From: Mycobacterium sp. MYCO198283
Lineage (GTDB): Bacteria; Actinomycetota; Actinomycetes; Mycobacteriales; Mycobacteriaceae
NCBI RefSeq assembly: GCF_021213805.1
Contig: NZ_JAJQJI010000007.1
Location: 232,949 to 296,948, forward strand
Reading direction: 5' to 3'
DNA: 64,000 bases
The notes under the pieces are model-generated. The model was not told where the DNA came from. It did no database searches and saw only the letters and a program-made list of their open reading frames with translations. Position 1 is the stretch's first letter, and every line of letters begins with the position of its first letter. Of the stretch, positions 56,314 through 63,960 are shown one piece after another. Made by a program: the position numbers and the translations under genes.

Positions 56314-57564
56314 TCAGTACGCGCCGAACGTCAGCACGGCGTTGTTGCCGCCGAACCCGAACGAGTTGCTGACGGCATAGCGGTAGTTGCCCCTGCGGGC
56401 CTCGCCGGCGACGACGTCGAGCTCGACCTCCGGGTCCTGGTGGGTCAGGTTGAGCGTCGGCGGCACCACCTGGTCGCGCAGGGCCAGCACCGTGAGGATG
56501 GCTTCGATGGCCCCGGCGGCGCCGATCGAGTGGCCCAGCGCGGCCTTCGGGGCGTAGACGGCCGCTTCCGGGGCATTGCCGAGGGCCTTGGTGATCGCGC
56601 GGGCCTCGGCGAGGTCGCCGGCCCTGGTGCCGATCGCGTGGGCGTTGACGTGGTCGATGTCGGCGGGCGTGATCCCGGCCAGTTCGATCGAGTGGCTCAG
56701 CGCGTAGGCGGCGTCCTCGCCGGCGGGGTCGCCGGCCAGGGCGTCGTAGGCGTCGGAGGTGATCGCGGCGCCCATCAGCCGCGCCAGGATGGTCGCGCCG
56801 CGGGCCTTCGCGTGCTCCTCGGTCTCGATGACCAGCAGGGCGCAGCCTTCGCCGAAGACCATGCCGTCGCGATCGCGGTCGAAGGGCTTGCAGGCCGCGG
56901 CCGGGTCGTCGTTGTGCCGCGACAGCATGCCGTCGATGAGCGCGAACGACGCCAGCGGCACGGCCTCGATCTTGGTCTCCACGCCGCCGCAGATCGCGAT
57001 GTCGGCCTCGCCGAGCACCAGCTGCCGCCACCCCTGCGCGATCGCCACCGCACCGGAGATGTCCCCCGCCGTCGGCGAGATGACGCCCGCCTTCGCCTTG
57101 CGTTCCAGTCCGACGGTGGCGGCCGGGCCGTTCGGCATGAACATCTGCACGTGCAGCGGCGAGACGGCACGGATGCCGCGGACCTTCATGTCGTCGTAGC
57201 CGGCGATGATCTCCTCGTTGGAGCCGAGGCCGCTGGCGATGGACACCGTCAGCCGCGTCGTGTCGACGTCCGGGGCGCCCGCGTTGTGCCACACGCGGCG
57301 GCCGACGATCAGCGCCATCTGCTGCAGAAAGGACAGCCGGCGGGACTCCACGCGGCTCAGCTCGCTCTGGAAGTCCTCGAGCAGGTGCCCGCCGATGCGG
57401 ACCGGCAGCGAGAACCGCTCGACGAACTCGTCTTCGAGACGGCGGATGCCGCTGCGGCCGGCGAGCAGCGCCTGCCAGGTGTCCTCCGCGTCGGTGGCCA
57501 GCGGGGACGACAGGGCGACCCCCGTCACCACCACGTCCGGGAAGCCGTTACCCGTGGTCAGCAT
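56314..57564 (-). CDS. KasA/KasB-like ketosynthase with Asp in place of the active-site Cys
   Basis: A 416-residue protein with a full beta-ketoacyl-ACP synthase fold, closest by eye to mycobacterial KasA/KasB (SGIRRLEDEFVERFSLPVRIGGHLLEDF, EADIAICGGVETKIEAVP, ACKPFDRDRDGMVFGEG, NSFGFGG). The nucleophile position, VSACASGA in KasA/KasB, reads PTAGDISGA, so Cys is Asp168 (codon GAC, 57063-57061). His309, Lys340 and His345 remain, but the first His motif is NAHAIGT instead of NAHATGT. Normal condensation is therefore not expected. It could be a decarboxylase, a chain-length-factor-like partner or a binding protein. ATG 57562-57564 has AAGGAGG nine bases upstream. Confidence 0.9.
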   Translation of the reverse strand: MLTTGNGFPDVVVTGVALSSPLATDAEDTWQALLAGRSGIRRLEDEFVERFSLPVRIGGHLLEDFQSELSRVESRRLSFLQQMALIVGRRVWHNAGAPDVDTTRLTVSIASGLGSNEEIIAGYDDMKVRGIRAVSPLHVQMFMPNGPAATVGLERKAKAGVISPTAGDISGAVAIAQGWRQLVLGEADIAICGGVETKIEAVPLASFALIDGMLSRHNDDPAAACKPFDRDRDGMVFGEGCALLVIETEEHAKARGATILARLMGAAITSDAYDALAGDPAGEDAAYALSHSIELAGITPADIDHVNAHAIGTRAGDLAEARAITKALGNAPEAAVYAPKAALGHSIGAAGAIEAILTVLALRDQVVPPTLNLTHQDPEVELDVVAGEARRGNYRYAVSNSFGFGGNNAVLTFGAY

Positions 57565-57659
57565 CAAGCCCCACCTCCTTCTCGGGCAGCGCGTCGGCAT
57601 ACGAGTCTAAGGAAATCTTGTGAAGCGGGGGCGTCGGGGTGCGGCGCGCCGCGGTCAGC

Positions 57660-58541
57660 TCACAGCCGGGCGTTCGCGGAGATCGCCGCGTCGCTGGTGC
57701 GCAGCGGCCGGATCAGCGCGTCCTGCGTGAACGACGCCACGAGGTCGCCGTGCTCGGTGTGGACCGTGCCCCGCACGTACGACATTCCGGCGCCGACCTG
57801 CGTGCTCTCGTGCGAGTACAGCAGCCAGCCGTCCCAGCTCACCGGTTCGTGGAAGCTCACCGACACCGTCATGGGCGCGGTCGACACGGTCAGGTGCGCC
57901 TGGCTCGTCCCGATGCCGTCGTGCGCCCGCATGGTGGTCGAGATGCCGAGGTGGCCGGTGAAGTACGCCAGCAACGCCTTCGCGAGGTCGTCGCGGTCCG
58001 GCACCGGGTCGTAGTGCAGCCAGGCATACAGCTCGGGCGGACCGACCTCGTCGGGGCTGTTGACGTCCACGACGTCGACCAGCCGCACCTGCCGGCCGGC
58101 CATCGGCATGTTCGCCTCGTTCGCGTCCTGCGGTCCGGGGACCTCGGGCTTGGGCAGCGCGTGCCGGATGACGTCCTCGGTGGGCACGTCGGCCAGCACC
58201 GTGACGGTGATGCTGCGCTTGCCGTGCTGGGAGGCGTAGACCACCGCCGTCGCCGTCGACCGGCCCTCCTGCACCACGTCGACCGCCAGCTCCACCGGCG
58301 GCCCCACCATGACCGGGCGGCTGAAGACCGCGTAGGCGGACCGGATCGACTTGCCCGGGAAGCGCTGCGCCACAGCGACGATCGCCTGGCCGAGTACCTG
58401 CGTCCCCTCGACGACCTGCCGGTCGTCCAGGCCCGGCAGCCCGCTCACCGCCGTGAACCGGTCCTCACCGGCGGGCGTGACCGCGAACAGGTCGAGCAGC
58501 TTGTCGAGCGTCCAGACGGCCTCGTCGGGTGCAGTGGTCAT
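57660..58541 (-). CDS. TesB-like acyl-CoA thioesterase domain protein
   Basis: A 293-residue protein with two hotdog-like halves: N-terminal QRFPGKSIRSAYAVFSRPVMVGPPVELAVDVVQEGRSTATAVVYASQHGK and C-terminal STAPMTVSVSFHEPVSWDGWLLYSHESTQVGAGMSYVRGTVHTEHGDLVASFTQDALIR. The second half carries the TesB-type Ser/Thr-Gln pattern. It lies between the LLM oxidoreductase gene (ATGA overlap at 58538-58541) and the ketosynthase-like gene (95 bp), in one orientation. The operon probably acts on an acyl-CoA or acyl-ACP of unknown type. Confidence 0.87.
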   Translation of the reverse strand: MTTAPDEAVWTLDKLLDLFAVTPAGEDRFTAVSGLPGLDDRQVVEGTQVLGQAIVAVAQRFPGKSIRSAYAVFSRPVMVGPPVELAVDVVQEGRSTATAVVYASQHGKRSITVTVLADVPTEDVIRHALPKPEVPGPQDANEANMPMAGRQVRLVDVVDVNSPDEVGPPELYAWLHYDPVPDRDDLAKALLAYFTGHLGISTTMRAHDGIGTSQAHLTVSTAPMTVSVSFHEPVSWDGWLLYSHESTQVGAGMSYVRGTVHTEHGDLVASFTQDALIRPLRTSDAAISANARL

Positions 58542-59398
58542 GACGTCCTCTCCTCGTGGTGGGCGATCACCGTGTCGGCGAATGCGGCGAGCGTGTCGGG
58601 TGGTGCGAAGTCGGCGAACCAGACGTAGAAGCGCTCGACGCCGCGGGCCGACATCGCGGCGAAGTGCCGGCTCAGCTCGGTGGCGTCGCCGCAGACCAGA
58701 CCCGCGCCGAGGTGGGAGAACCGGCGCTGCGCCGTGGCCGTGACCGCGTTCCGGTCGGCGCCGCGCCGGACGAAGCCGACCATCTGCTGCACCGACACCC
58801 GGGCGGCTCCGGCGTGGGGCGACAGGTCGGACAGCCGGTCGAGCTGATGGCACGGGACGTTCCACCAGTCGGCGTACTCGCGGACCAGCGCCAGCATCGT
58901 GGGACCGGTGCCGCCCAGCACCAGCGGGATCCGGTGCGCCGGGCGGGGCACCTGTGTGAGCGCGTCGTCGCCGGTCTCACCCCAGTGGCGGCGCAGCAGC
59001 GCCAGGTGCTCCCCCAGGCGCGCCACCCGCGCGCGGGCGCCGCCGTCGGGAATGCCGAAGCGCGCGAATTCGGCCGGCCACGAACCGGATCCGAGACCGA
59101 GCTCGAACCGTCCCTGCGACGCCGCGGACAGGGTGACGGCCTGCTTCGCGAGCACCGCGGGATGCCGGAACCCGTCGCACAGCACCAGGTGACCGATCCT
59201 GATCCGCGCGGTGCGCGCCGCCACCCAGGTGGCGAGGGTCATTGCCTCCCAGATGGGCTGGCCCTCGGCGCCGGGCGCTTCGAGGTGGTCGATGAGGGCG
59301 ATGCCGTCGAAGCCCGCCACCTCCGCCGCCGCGGCCCGCTCGACGACGTCGGCGATCGACATCCGCACCTGCGGGAGGAACAGGAACCATTCGGCCAT
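58538..59398 (-). CDS. LLM-class (luciferase-like) oxidoreductase
   Basis: A 286-residue TIM-barrel flavin or F420-dependent oxidoreductase. Typical segments are MAEWFLFLPQVRMSIADVVERAAAAEVAGFDGIALIDH, ARIRIGHLVLCDGFRHPAVLAKQAVTLSAASQGRFELGLGSG and RIPLVLGGTGPTMLALVREYADWWNV. The ATG at 59396-59398 lacks a Shine-Dalgarno sequence but follows TACTGT (59412-59407) by eight bases, so it may be leaderless. It heads the minus-strand operon with the thioesterase and ketosynthase-like genes and is divergent from the TetR gene. The substrate is unknown. Confidence 0.89.
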   Translation of the reverse strand: MAEWFLFLPQVRMSIADVVERAAAAEVAGFDGIALIDHLEAPGAEGQPIWEAMTLATWVAARTARIRIGHLVLCDGFRHPAVLAKQAVTLSAASQGRFELGLGSGSWPAEFARFGIPDGGARARVARLGEHLALLRRHWGETGDDALTQVPRPAHRIPLVLGGTGPTMLALVREYADWWNVPCHQLDRLSDLSPHAGAARVSVQQMVGFVRRGADRNAVTATAQRRFSHLGAGLVCGDATELSRHFAAMSARGVERFYVWFADFAPPDTLAAFADTVIAHHEERTS

Positions 59399-59406
59399 CG
59401 GGCCAC

Positions 59407-59460
59407 ACAGTATCCGCAAGCGCAGTACGGCTTCTACCGAAGCGGTAACGTCGTTCTCAC
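59407..59460. promoter_or_regulatory. Divergent control region of the LLM operon and the TetR gene
   Basis: The perfect palindrome TACCG-AAG-CGGTA (59435-59447) lies where the -35 of the LLM promoter (-10 TACTGT, 59412-59407) is expected. Overlapping it, GGTAACGTC (59444-59452) continues as GTTCTCAC to 59460 and includes TAACGT, a -10 candidate for the TetR gene. The same GGTAACGTC-x-TT pattern recurs before the amidohydrolase gene at 60189. The TetR protein is the likely binder. Confidence 0.55.
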
Positions 59461-59486
59461 AGCTGATGCGGGAGGGAAGAAAGCCC

Positions 59487-60119
59487 ATGGCCAAGCCGGC
59501 CGGACGACCGGACGCCGCCGAGCTCACCGACCCCGACGACCGCTCCGCCCGGTTCATGAGGTCGGCGCTGGCCATCCTCGGCGAGACCGGTCGCACGGAC
59601 TTCACGGTGCTGGAGGTGGTCGAGCGTTCCAAGACGTCGCTGCGGGCCTTCTATCAGCGCTTCGCCACCAAAGACGAGCTGCTGCTGGCGCTCATCGAGC
59701 AGATCATGACCGAGTCGACGTCGCGCTGGCGGGCCGAGACCGCGCCGCTGCCCGCCGTTCCCGCGCTGCGGCTGCTCGTCGACCGACTCAGCCCCCCGGC
59801 GGTCTCGACGACCCAGGACAGCATCAACCGCGGCCTGACGTTCTACAACGACCACCTCGCCGAGAGCCGGCCCCGCGAGTACGCCCGCGTGCTCGCGCCG
59901 CTGCACGAACTGTTCAGCGACATTCTGCGGCGAGGCATCGCCGACGGCGTCTTCCGCCCGGACCTGGCGGTCGACGCCACGGCGGCGCTGCTCATGCAGT
60001 CGGCGTTGGGGGTGGTGCGGCTGCGGACGCTGGGCGCCGAGCTGGGCGACGTCACGATCGACGCCGGGCACATCGTCGACGTGTTCCTCCGCGGGCTGCT
60101 GCAGGCCGCCGGTGAGTGA
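59487..60119 (+). CDS. TetR-family transcriptional regulator
   Basis: A 210-residue regulator. The N-terminal DNA-binding domain reads RSARFMRSALAILGETGRTDFTVLEVVERSKTSLRAFYQRFATKDELLLALIEQIM, a standard TetR helix-turn-helix with the closing YQRF..KDELLLAL. The ligand domain (80-210) is helical, and no specific ligand is evident. The ATG at 59487 has GGAGG eleven bases upstream; an in-frame ATG seven codons earlier is less well placed. It probably controls itself, the divergent LLM operon and the downstream acyl-CoA dehydrogenase operon, given the shared operator sequences. Confidence 0.9.
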   Translation: MAKPAGRPDAAELTDPDDRSARFMRSALAILGETGRTDFTVLEVVERSKTSLRAFYQRFATKDELLLALIEQIMTESTSRWRAETAPLPAVPALRLLVDRLSPPAVSTTQDSINRGLTFYNDHLAESRPREYARVLAPLHELFSDILRRGIADGVFRPDLAVDATAALLMQSALGVVRLRTLGAELGDVTIDAGHIVDVFLRGLLQAAGE

Positions 60120-60120
60120 C

Positions 60121-60139
60121 GTTCTCGCTGGTGGAGAAC
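60121..60139 (+). terminator. Hairpin after the TetR gene
   Basis: GTTCTC-GCTGGTG-GAGAAC forms a 6 bp stem with a seven-base loop, beginning one base after the TetR stop. It is followed by AATTGG, not a T run, so it is at best a weak terminator. Confidence 0.35.
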
Positions 60140-60188
60140 AATTGGTGAAACCATGCTTGCACTGACCCGGTTTCTGCTGCTACAAGGT

Positions 60189-60205
60189 TGGTAACGTCAT
60201 TACCA
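60189..60205. promoter_or_regulatory. Operator-like palindrome upstream of the amidohydrolase operon
   Basis: TGGTAA-CGTCA-TTACCA is a perfect 17-base inverted repeat. It contains TAACGT (60192-60197), a TANNNT -10 element that would give a leader of about 44 bases with AGGAGG before the ATG at 60249. Its left half equals the GGTAACGTC found before the TetR gene. Repression by that TetR protein is inferred. Confidence 0.6.
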
Positions 60206-60248
60206 CCCGACGCCTAGCCCGTTCTGCCGAGCGTTACAGGAGGTCGCC

Positions 60249-61478
60249 ATGCCGTCACGTGAACTGCCCTATCCGGTGTTCGACGGGGACAACCACTTCT
60301 ACGAGCCCAAGGAAGCGCTGACCAAGTTCCTGCCGGATCACCGCAAGGGCGTCATCGACTACATCGACGTGCGGGGCCGCACCAAGATCGTGGTGCGCAA
60401 CACCATCAGCGACTACATCCCGAACCCGACGTTCGAGGTGGTCGCCCGCCCCGGTGCGCAGGAGGAGTACTTCCGCCACGGCAGCGGCGGCAAGAGCTTC
60501 CGCGAGATCATGGGCAAGCCGATGAAGGCCATCCCCGCCTTCCGCAACCCGGAGGCGCGCCTGGAGGTGCTCGACGGCCTCGGCCTCGACTACTCGATCA
60601 TGTTCCCCACGCTGGCCAGCCTGGTCGAGGAGCGCATGAAGGACGATCCCGACCTGATCCTCGACGTCATCCACGCGCTCAATCAGTGGATGTACGAAAC
60701 GTGGCGGTTCGACTACGAGGGCCGGATCTTCTCCACTCCCGTCATCAATCTGAGTGTCGTCGACCGGGCGCTCGAAGAGCTGGAGTGGTGCCTGGAGCGG
60801 GGCGCCAAGACCGTGCTGGTGCGGCCGGCGCCGGTGCCCGGCTATCGCGGCACCCGCTCGCTCGGACTGCCGGAGTTCGACCCGTTCTGGGACGCGTGCG
60901 TCAAGGCCGGCATCCCGGTGTCGATGCACGCCTCGGACAGCGGCTATGCGGCGTACCTCAACGACTGGGAGCCCGCCGACGAGTATCTGCCGTTCAAGCC
61001 GACCGCGTTCCGGATGGTGTCCATGGGCAAGCGGCCCATCGAGGACACGATGGCGGCGCTGGTGTGCCACGGCGCGCTGACGCGCAACCCCGACCTTCGC
61101 GTGCTCTCCATCGAGAACGGCGCCTCGTGGGTGCCCTACCTGTTCCACCAGTTCTCCGACGTGTACTCCAAGATGCCGCAGGAGTTCCCCGAGGAGCCGA
61201 TCCAAGCCTTCAAGCGGTGCGTCTACGTCGCCCCGTTCTGGGAGGACGACTTCAAGCAGATGTCCGAACTGCTCGGGATCGACCGCGTGATCTTCGGCTC
61301 CGACTGGCCGCACCCCGAAGGGCTGGCCGACCCGATCAACCTCGTCGGCGACCTCGAGGCGCAGGGCCTCGACGACGAAAGCGTGCGAAAGGTGATGGGC
61401 GGCAACCTCGTCGACCTGTTCGGCGTGCCCAACGAGGTGGTCCACCGGCCCGACGTGCCCGCGCTGGTGCTCGCGTGA
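60249..61478 (+). CDS. Amidohydrolase-family (PF04909-type) protein
   Basis: A 409-residue TIM-barrel metal hydrolase or decarboxylase of amidohydrolase group 2. The N-terminal metal motif is VFDGDNHFYEP; later motifs are IPVSMHASDSGY, LRVLSIENGASWVPYLFHQF and RVIFGSDWPHPEGLADP, with the metal-binding Asp. This type is abundant in mycobacterial lipid and steroid loci, where it often lies beside acyl-CoA dehydrogenases, but substrates are mostly unknown. The ATG at 60249 has AGGAGG five bases upstream. It is followed after 28 bp by the first acyl-CoA dehydrogenase gene. Confidence 0.9.
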   Translation: MPSRELPYPVFDGDNHFYEPKEALTKFLPDHRKGVIDYIDVRGRTKIVVRNTISDYIPNPTFEVVARPGAQEEYFRHGSGGKSFREIMGKPMKAIPAFRNPEARLEVLDGLGLDYSIMFPTLASLVEERMKDDPDLILDVIHALNQWMYETWRFDYEGRIFSTPVINLSVVDRALEELEWCLERGAKTVLVRPAPVPGYRGTRSLGLPEFDPFWDACVKAGIPVSMHASDSGYAAYLNDWEPADEYLPFKPTAFRMVSMGKRPIEDTMAALVCHGALTRNPDLRVLSIENGASWVPYLFHQFSDVYSKMPQEFPEEPIQAFKRCVYVAPFWEDDFKQMSELLGIDRVIFGSDWPHPEGLADPINLVGDLEAQGLDDESVRKVMGGNLVDLFGVPNEVVHRPDVPALVLA

Positions 61479-61506
61479 TCACCGCCACCGACCCGGAACG
61501 GATCTC

Positions 61507-62646
61507 ATGACCGACGTCGCCAACCCGGAGCGGCTGCTGTTCGCCTCCACCGCGCAGGCCTTCCTGGACAAGGAGGTGCCGCTGAGCCGGATCCGCGAGA
61601 TGCATGCGGACAACGTCTCGTTCGACCCGGCGTGGTGGCAGCGTGCGGCAGAACTCGGCTGGGCGAGCTTGCTGGTGCCCGAGGAGCTCGGTGGCGGCAG
61701 CGTCTCCGGGGACGGCGTCGCCGACCTAGCCATGGTGGCCGAGCAGCTCGGCAGGACCGTCGCGCCGGGTCCTTTGCACCCGGTGAGCACGGTGCTGGCC
61801 GGCCTCGTCGAGGCCCCCGAGCACCATGCGGACACCATCGAGGCGCTGGTGGCCGGCGAGTTGGTGGCGTCGTGGGCGGTGTATGAGCCGGGCGGGCCGT
61901 GGGCACCGCTGACCGCCCGCCTCACGGCGACCCCGGGCGACGGCGGCTACCGGCTCGACGGCATCAAGGACCGCGTGGAGGCGGGCGCCGAGAGCGGCGG
62001 CTTCCTCGTCGTGGCCGCGGTCCCCGGCGAGGGGGTGCGCCAGTTCTGGGTCCCCGCCGACGCGTCCGGGGTGCGCGTCGAGGCACAGCAGTCCGTCGAC
62101 ATGGTGAAGCGATACGCCCGGGTGCGCTTCGACGGTGTGACGGTGCCCGTCGAGGCGGCGGTGGGGTCGGCGGAGCAGACCGCCGCGATCGTCGAACGGC
62201 AGAGCCAGGTGGCGCTGATCCTGCAGTGCGCCGAACTCGTCGGCATCCTCGACACCGTCTTCGCGTTCACGGTGCAGTGGGCCTTCGACCGGCACACATT
62301 CGGCCGGCCGTTGGCGTCGTATCAGGCCCTCAAACACCGCTTCGCCGACATGAAGCTGTGGTTGGAGGCCGTGCGCGCCACCACGGCCGCGGCCGTCCGC
62401 GAGGTCGGTGCCGGCGGCCGGCGCGCGTCGCTGCTGGCTGGCATCGCGAAATCGTATGCGGGCGAACGGGCCCCGATCATCTTGCAGGACTGCGTGCAGC
62501 TCCACGGCGGGATCGGCGTCACCTGGGAGCACGACCTGCACCTCTACCTGCGGCGGGCGATCCTCTACCGGGCGATGTACGGCACCCCGGAGGACCACAA
62601 CCGGGCCGTCTACGCCCACCACAGCAACCGGAGGACGGCGTCATGA
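61507..62646 (+). CDS. Acyl-CoA dehydrogenase, small-subunit type
   Basis: A 379-residue FadE-type flavoprotein. Segments include WWQRAAELGWASLLVPEELGGG, AIVERQSQVALILQCAELVGILD, RHTFGRPLASYQALKHRFADMKLWLEA and the C-terminal LHGGIGVTWEHDLHLYLRRAI. The pattern fits the mycobacterial acyl-CoA dehydrogenases that form two-gene heteromers. Its last bases overlap the next dehydrogenase gene as ATGA, which supports a two-subunit enzyme. The acyl substrate is unknown. Confidence 0.92.
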   Translation: MTDVANPERLLFASTAQAFLDKEVPLSRIREMHADNVSFDPAWWQRAAELGWASLLVPEELGGGSVSGDGVADLAMVAEQLGRTVAPGPLHPVSTVLAGLVEAPEHHADTIEALVAGELVASWAVYEPGGPWAPLTARLTATPGDGGYRLDGIKDRVEAGAESGGFLVVAAVPGEGVRQFWVPADASGVRVEAQQSVDMVKRYARVRFDGVTVPVEAAVGSAEQTAAIVERQSQVALILQCAELVGILDTVFAFTVQWAFDRHTFGRPLASYQALKHRFADMKLWLEAVRATTAAAVREVGAGGRRASLLAGIAKSYAGERAPIILQDCVQLHGGIGVTWEHDLHLYLRRAILYRAMYGTPEDHNRAVYAHHSNRRTAS

Positions 62647-63914
62647 CCGACACGGACGTCAACGCCCCGGCCGCCACCGAGACGGTCGAGCAGTTCGCGG
62701 AGCGCGCGGCGGCCTGGCTGGCCGACAACATGCCGCGGCTGGCTCCCGGGGTGAAACCGGACGCCGACCGCGGCGAGGAGTCCGGCTGGGCGCGTGCGAA
62801 GGAGCTGCAGCAGAAGCTGTACGCCGGCGGTTTCGCCGGCATCTGCTTCCCGCGGGAATACGGCGGCCTGGGACTCGGCATCGAGTACCAGAAGGCCTTC
62901 GACAGGGTCAGTCTCGGCTACGAGCTGCCGTTGATCCTCAACGTCCCGAGCTTCGCCATCTGCTGCGCCACCATCTTGGACATGGGCACCGAGGAGCAGA
63001 AGCGCGAGCGGATCGGTGCCGCGATCCGCGGCGACGAGATCCTGGTCCAGCTGCTGTCCGAACCCAACGGTGGCTCCGACCTGGCCGGCGTCATCACGCG
63101 CGCAGACCACCGCGACGGCACGTGGGTGATCAACGGCGCGAAGACCTGGAGCACCAGCGCGTTCGCCGCCGACTACGGGCTGCTGCTGGCGCGCACGGAC
63201 TGGTCGGTGCCCAAGCACGAGGGCCTGACGATGTTCCTGGTGCCGATCAAGGCGCCCGGCATCACGATGCGCCGCATCAAGATGGTCGGCGGGTCGATGG
63301 AGTTCTGTGAGGAGTTCTTCGACAACGTCGAGGTGGGCGAGGACGCCGTCGTCGGCACGGTGAACGACGGCTGGACCGTCGCGTCGCGGCAGCTGTTCCA
63401 CGAGCGCCGCGCGGTCGGCGGCGGGTCGGAGTTCATCAGCGGCGTCGACACCGAGGGATCCGACGAGGCGCCGATCGACTTCGTCGCACTCGCGGAGGCC
63501 GCGGGCGTCGGCGACGACAGCCACATGCAGCACCTCGCGGGCCGGGCGATGGTGTACCGGGCCGTCCGCGACCATCTGATCGAGCACGTGTCGGCCGCCG
63601 TGGCCGACGGCTCATTGCCGCCCACCGGCGGGACACTCATCCGGTTGTTCCATGCCGAGACCGTGCAGGCCGAGGTCGACACCGCGTTGGAGGTGACGGG
63701 TTCGGCCGGCGTCGTGGACGAGGGCAACGGCCTGCTGGAGTACGGCGTCCGGTACCTGTCGCGGCAGACCGTCGCGCTCGGCGGCGGAAGCACGGAGATG
63801 GCACGCAATGTCATCGGCGAGCGGGTGCTCGGGTTTCCGCGCGAGCCCGCAGCCGACCGCGGCGTGCCGTTCAACCAGGTGAAACGAGGAAAGTCGGCGA
63901 CCGCGAGCGGATAG
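62643..63914 (+). CDS. Acyl-CoA dehydrogenase, large-subunit type
   Basis: A 423-residue FadE-type flavoprotein. The FAD and substrate region reads LQQKLYAGGFAGICFPREYGGLGLGIEYQKAF, VQLLSEPNGGSDLAGVITRADHRDGTWVINGAKTWSTSA and FFDNVEVGEDAVVGTVNDGWTVASRQLFHER. The C-terminal half has QTVALGGGSTEMARNVIGERVLGFPREPAADRG. The ATG at 62643 shares ATGA with the preceding gene. The two proteins, with the amidohydrolase, probably form one degradation step under TetR control. Confidence 0.92.
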   Translation: MTDTDVNAPAATETVEQFAERAAAWLADNMPRLAPGVKPDADRGEESGWARAKELQQKLYAGGFAGICFPREYGGLGLGIEYQKAFDRVSLGYELPLILNVPSFAICCATILDMGTEEQKRERIGAAIRGDEILVQLLSEPNGGSDLAGVITRADHRDGTWVINGAKTWSTSAFAADYGLLLARTDWSVPKHEGLTMFLVPIKAPGITMRRIKMVGGSMEFCEEFFDNVEVGEDAVVGTVNDGWTVASRQLFHERRAVGGGSEFISGVDTEGSDEAPIDFVALAEAAGVGDDSHMQHLAGRAMVYRAVRDHLIEHVSAAVADGSLPPTGGTLIRLFHAETVQAEVDTALEVTGSAGVVDEGNGLLEYGVRYLSRQTVALGGGSTEMARNVIGERVLGFPREPAADRGVPFNQVKRGKSATASG

Positions 63915-63939
63915 CGCGGCGCATGTCGTCCCCCTCCGC

Positions 63940-63960
63940 TATACTCGAACACATGTTCGA
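63940..63960 (+). promoter_or_regulatory. LexA (SOS) box and -10 element overlapping a start codon
   Basis: TCGAAC-ACAT-GTTCGA (63945-63960) is a perfect copy of the mycobacterial SOS-box consensus TCGAAC-N4-GTTCGA. TATACT (63940-63945) is a strong TANNNT -10 element ending seven bases before ATG 63953-63955, and that ATG lies within the SOS box. A bound LexA would block both transcription and the translation start of a leaderless message. Confidence 0.75.

Noticed and set aside
61899..62642. Open frame extending upstream of the second acyl-CoA dehydrogenase gene
   Set aside because: It overlaps the first acyl-CoA dehydrogenase gene in another frame and its translation is Arg/Gly-rich shadow sequence; ATG 62643 overlaps the previous stop as ATGA.
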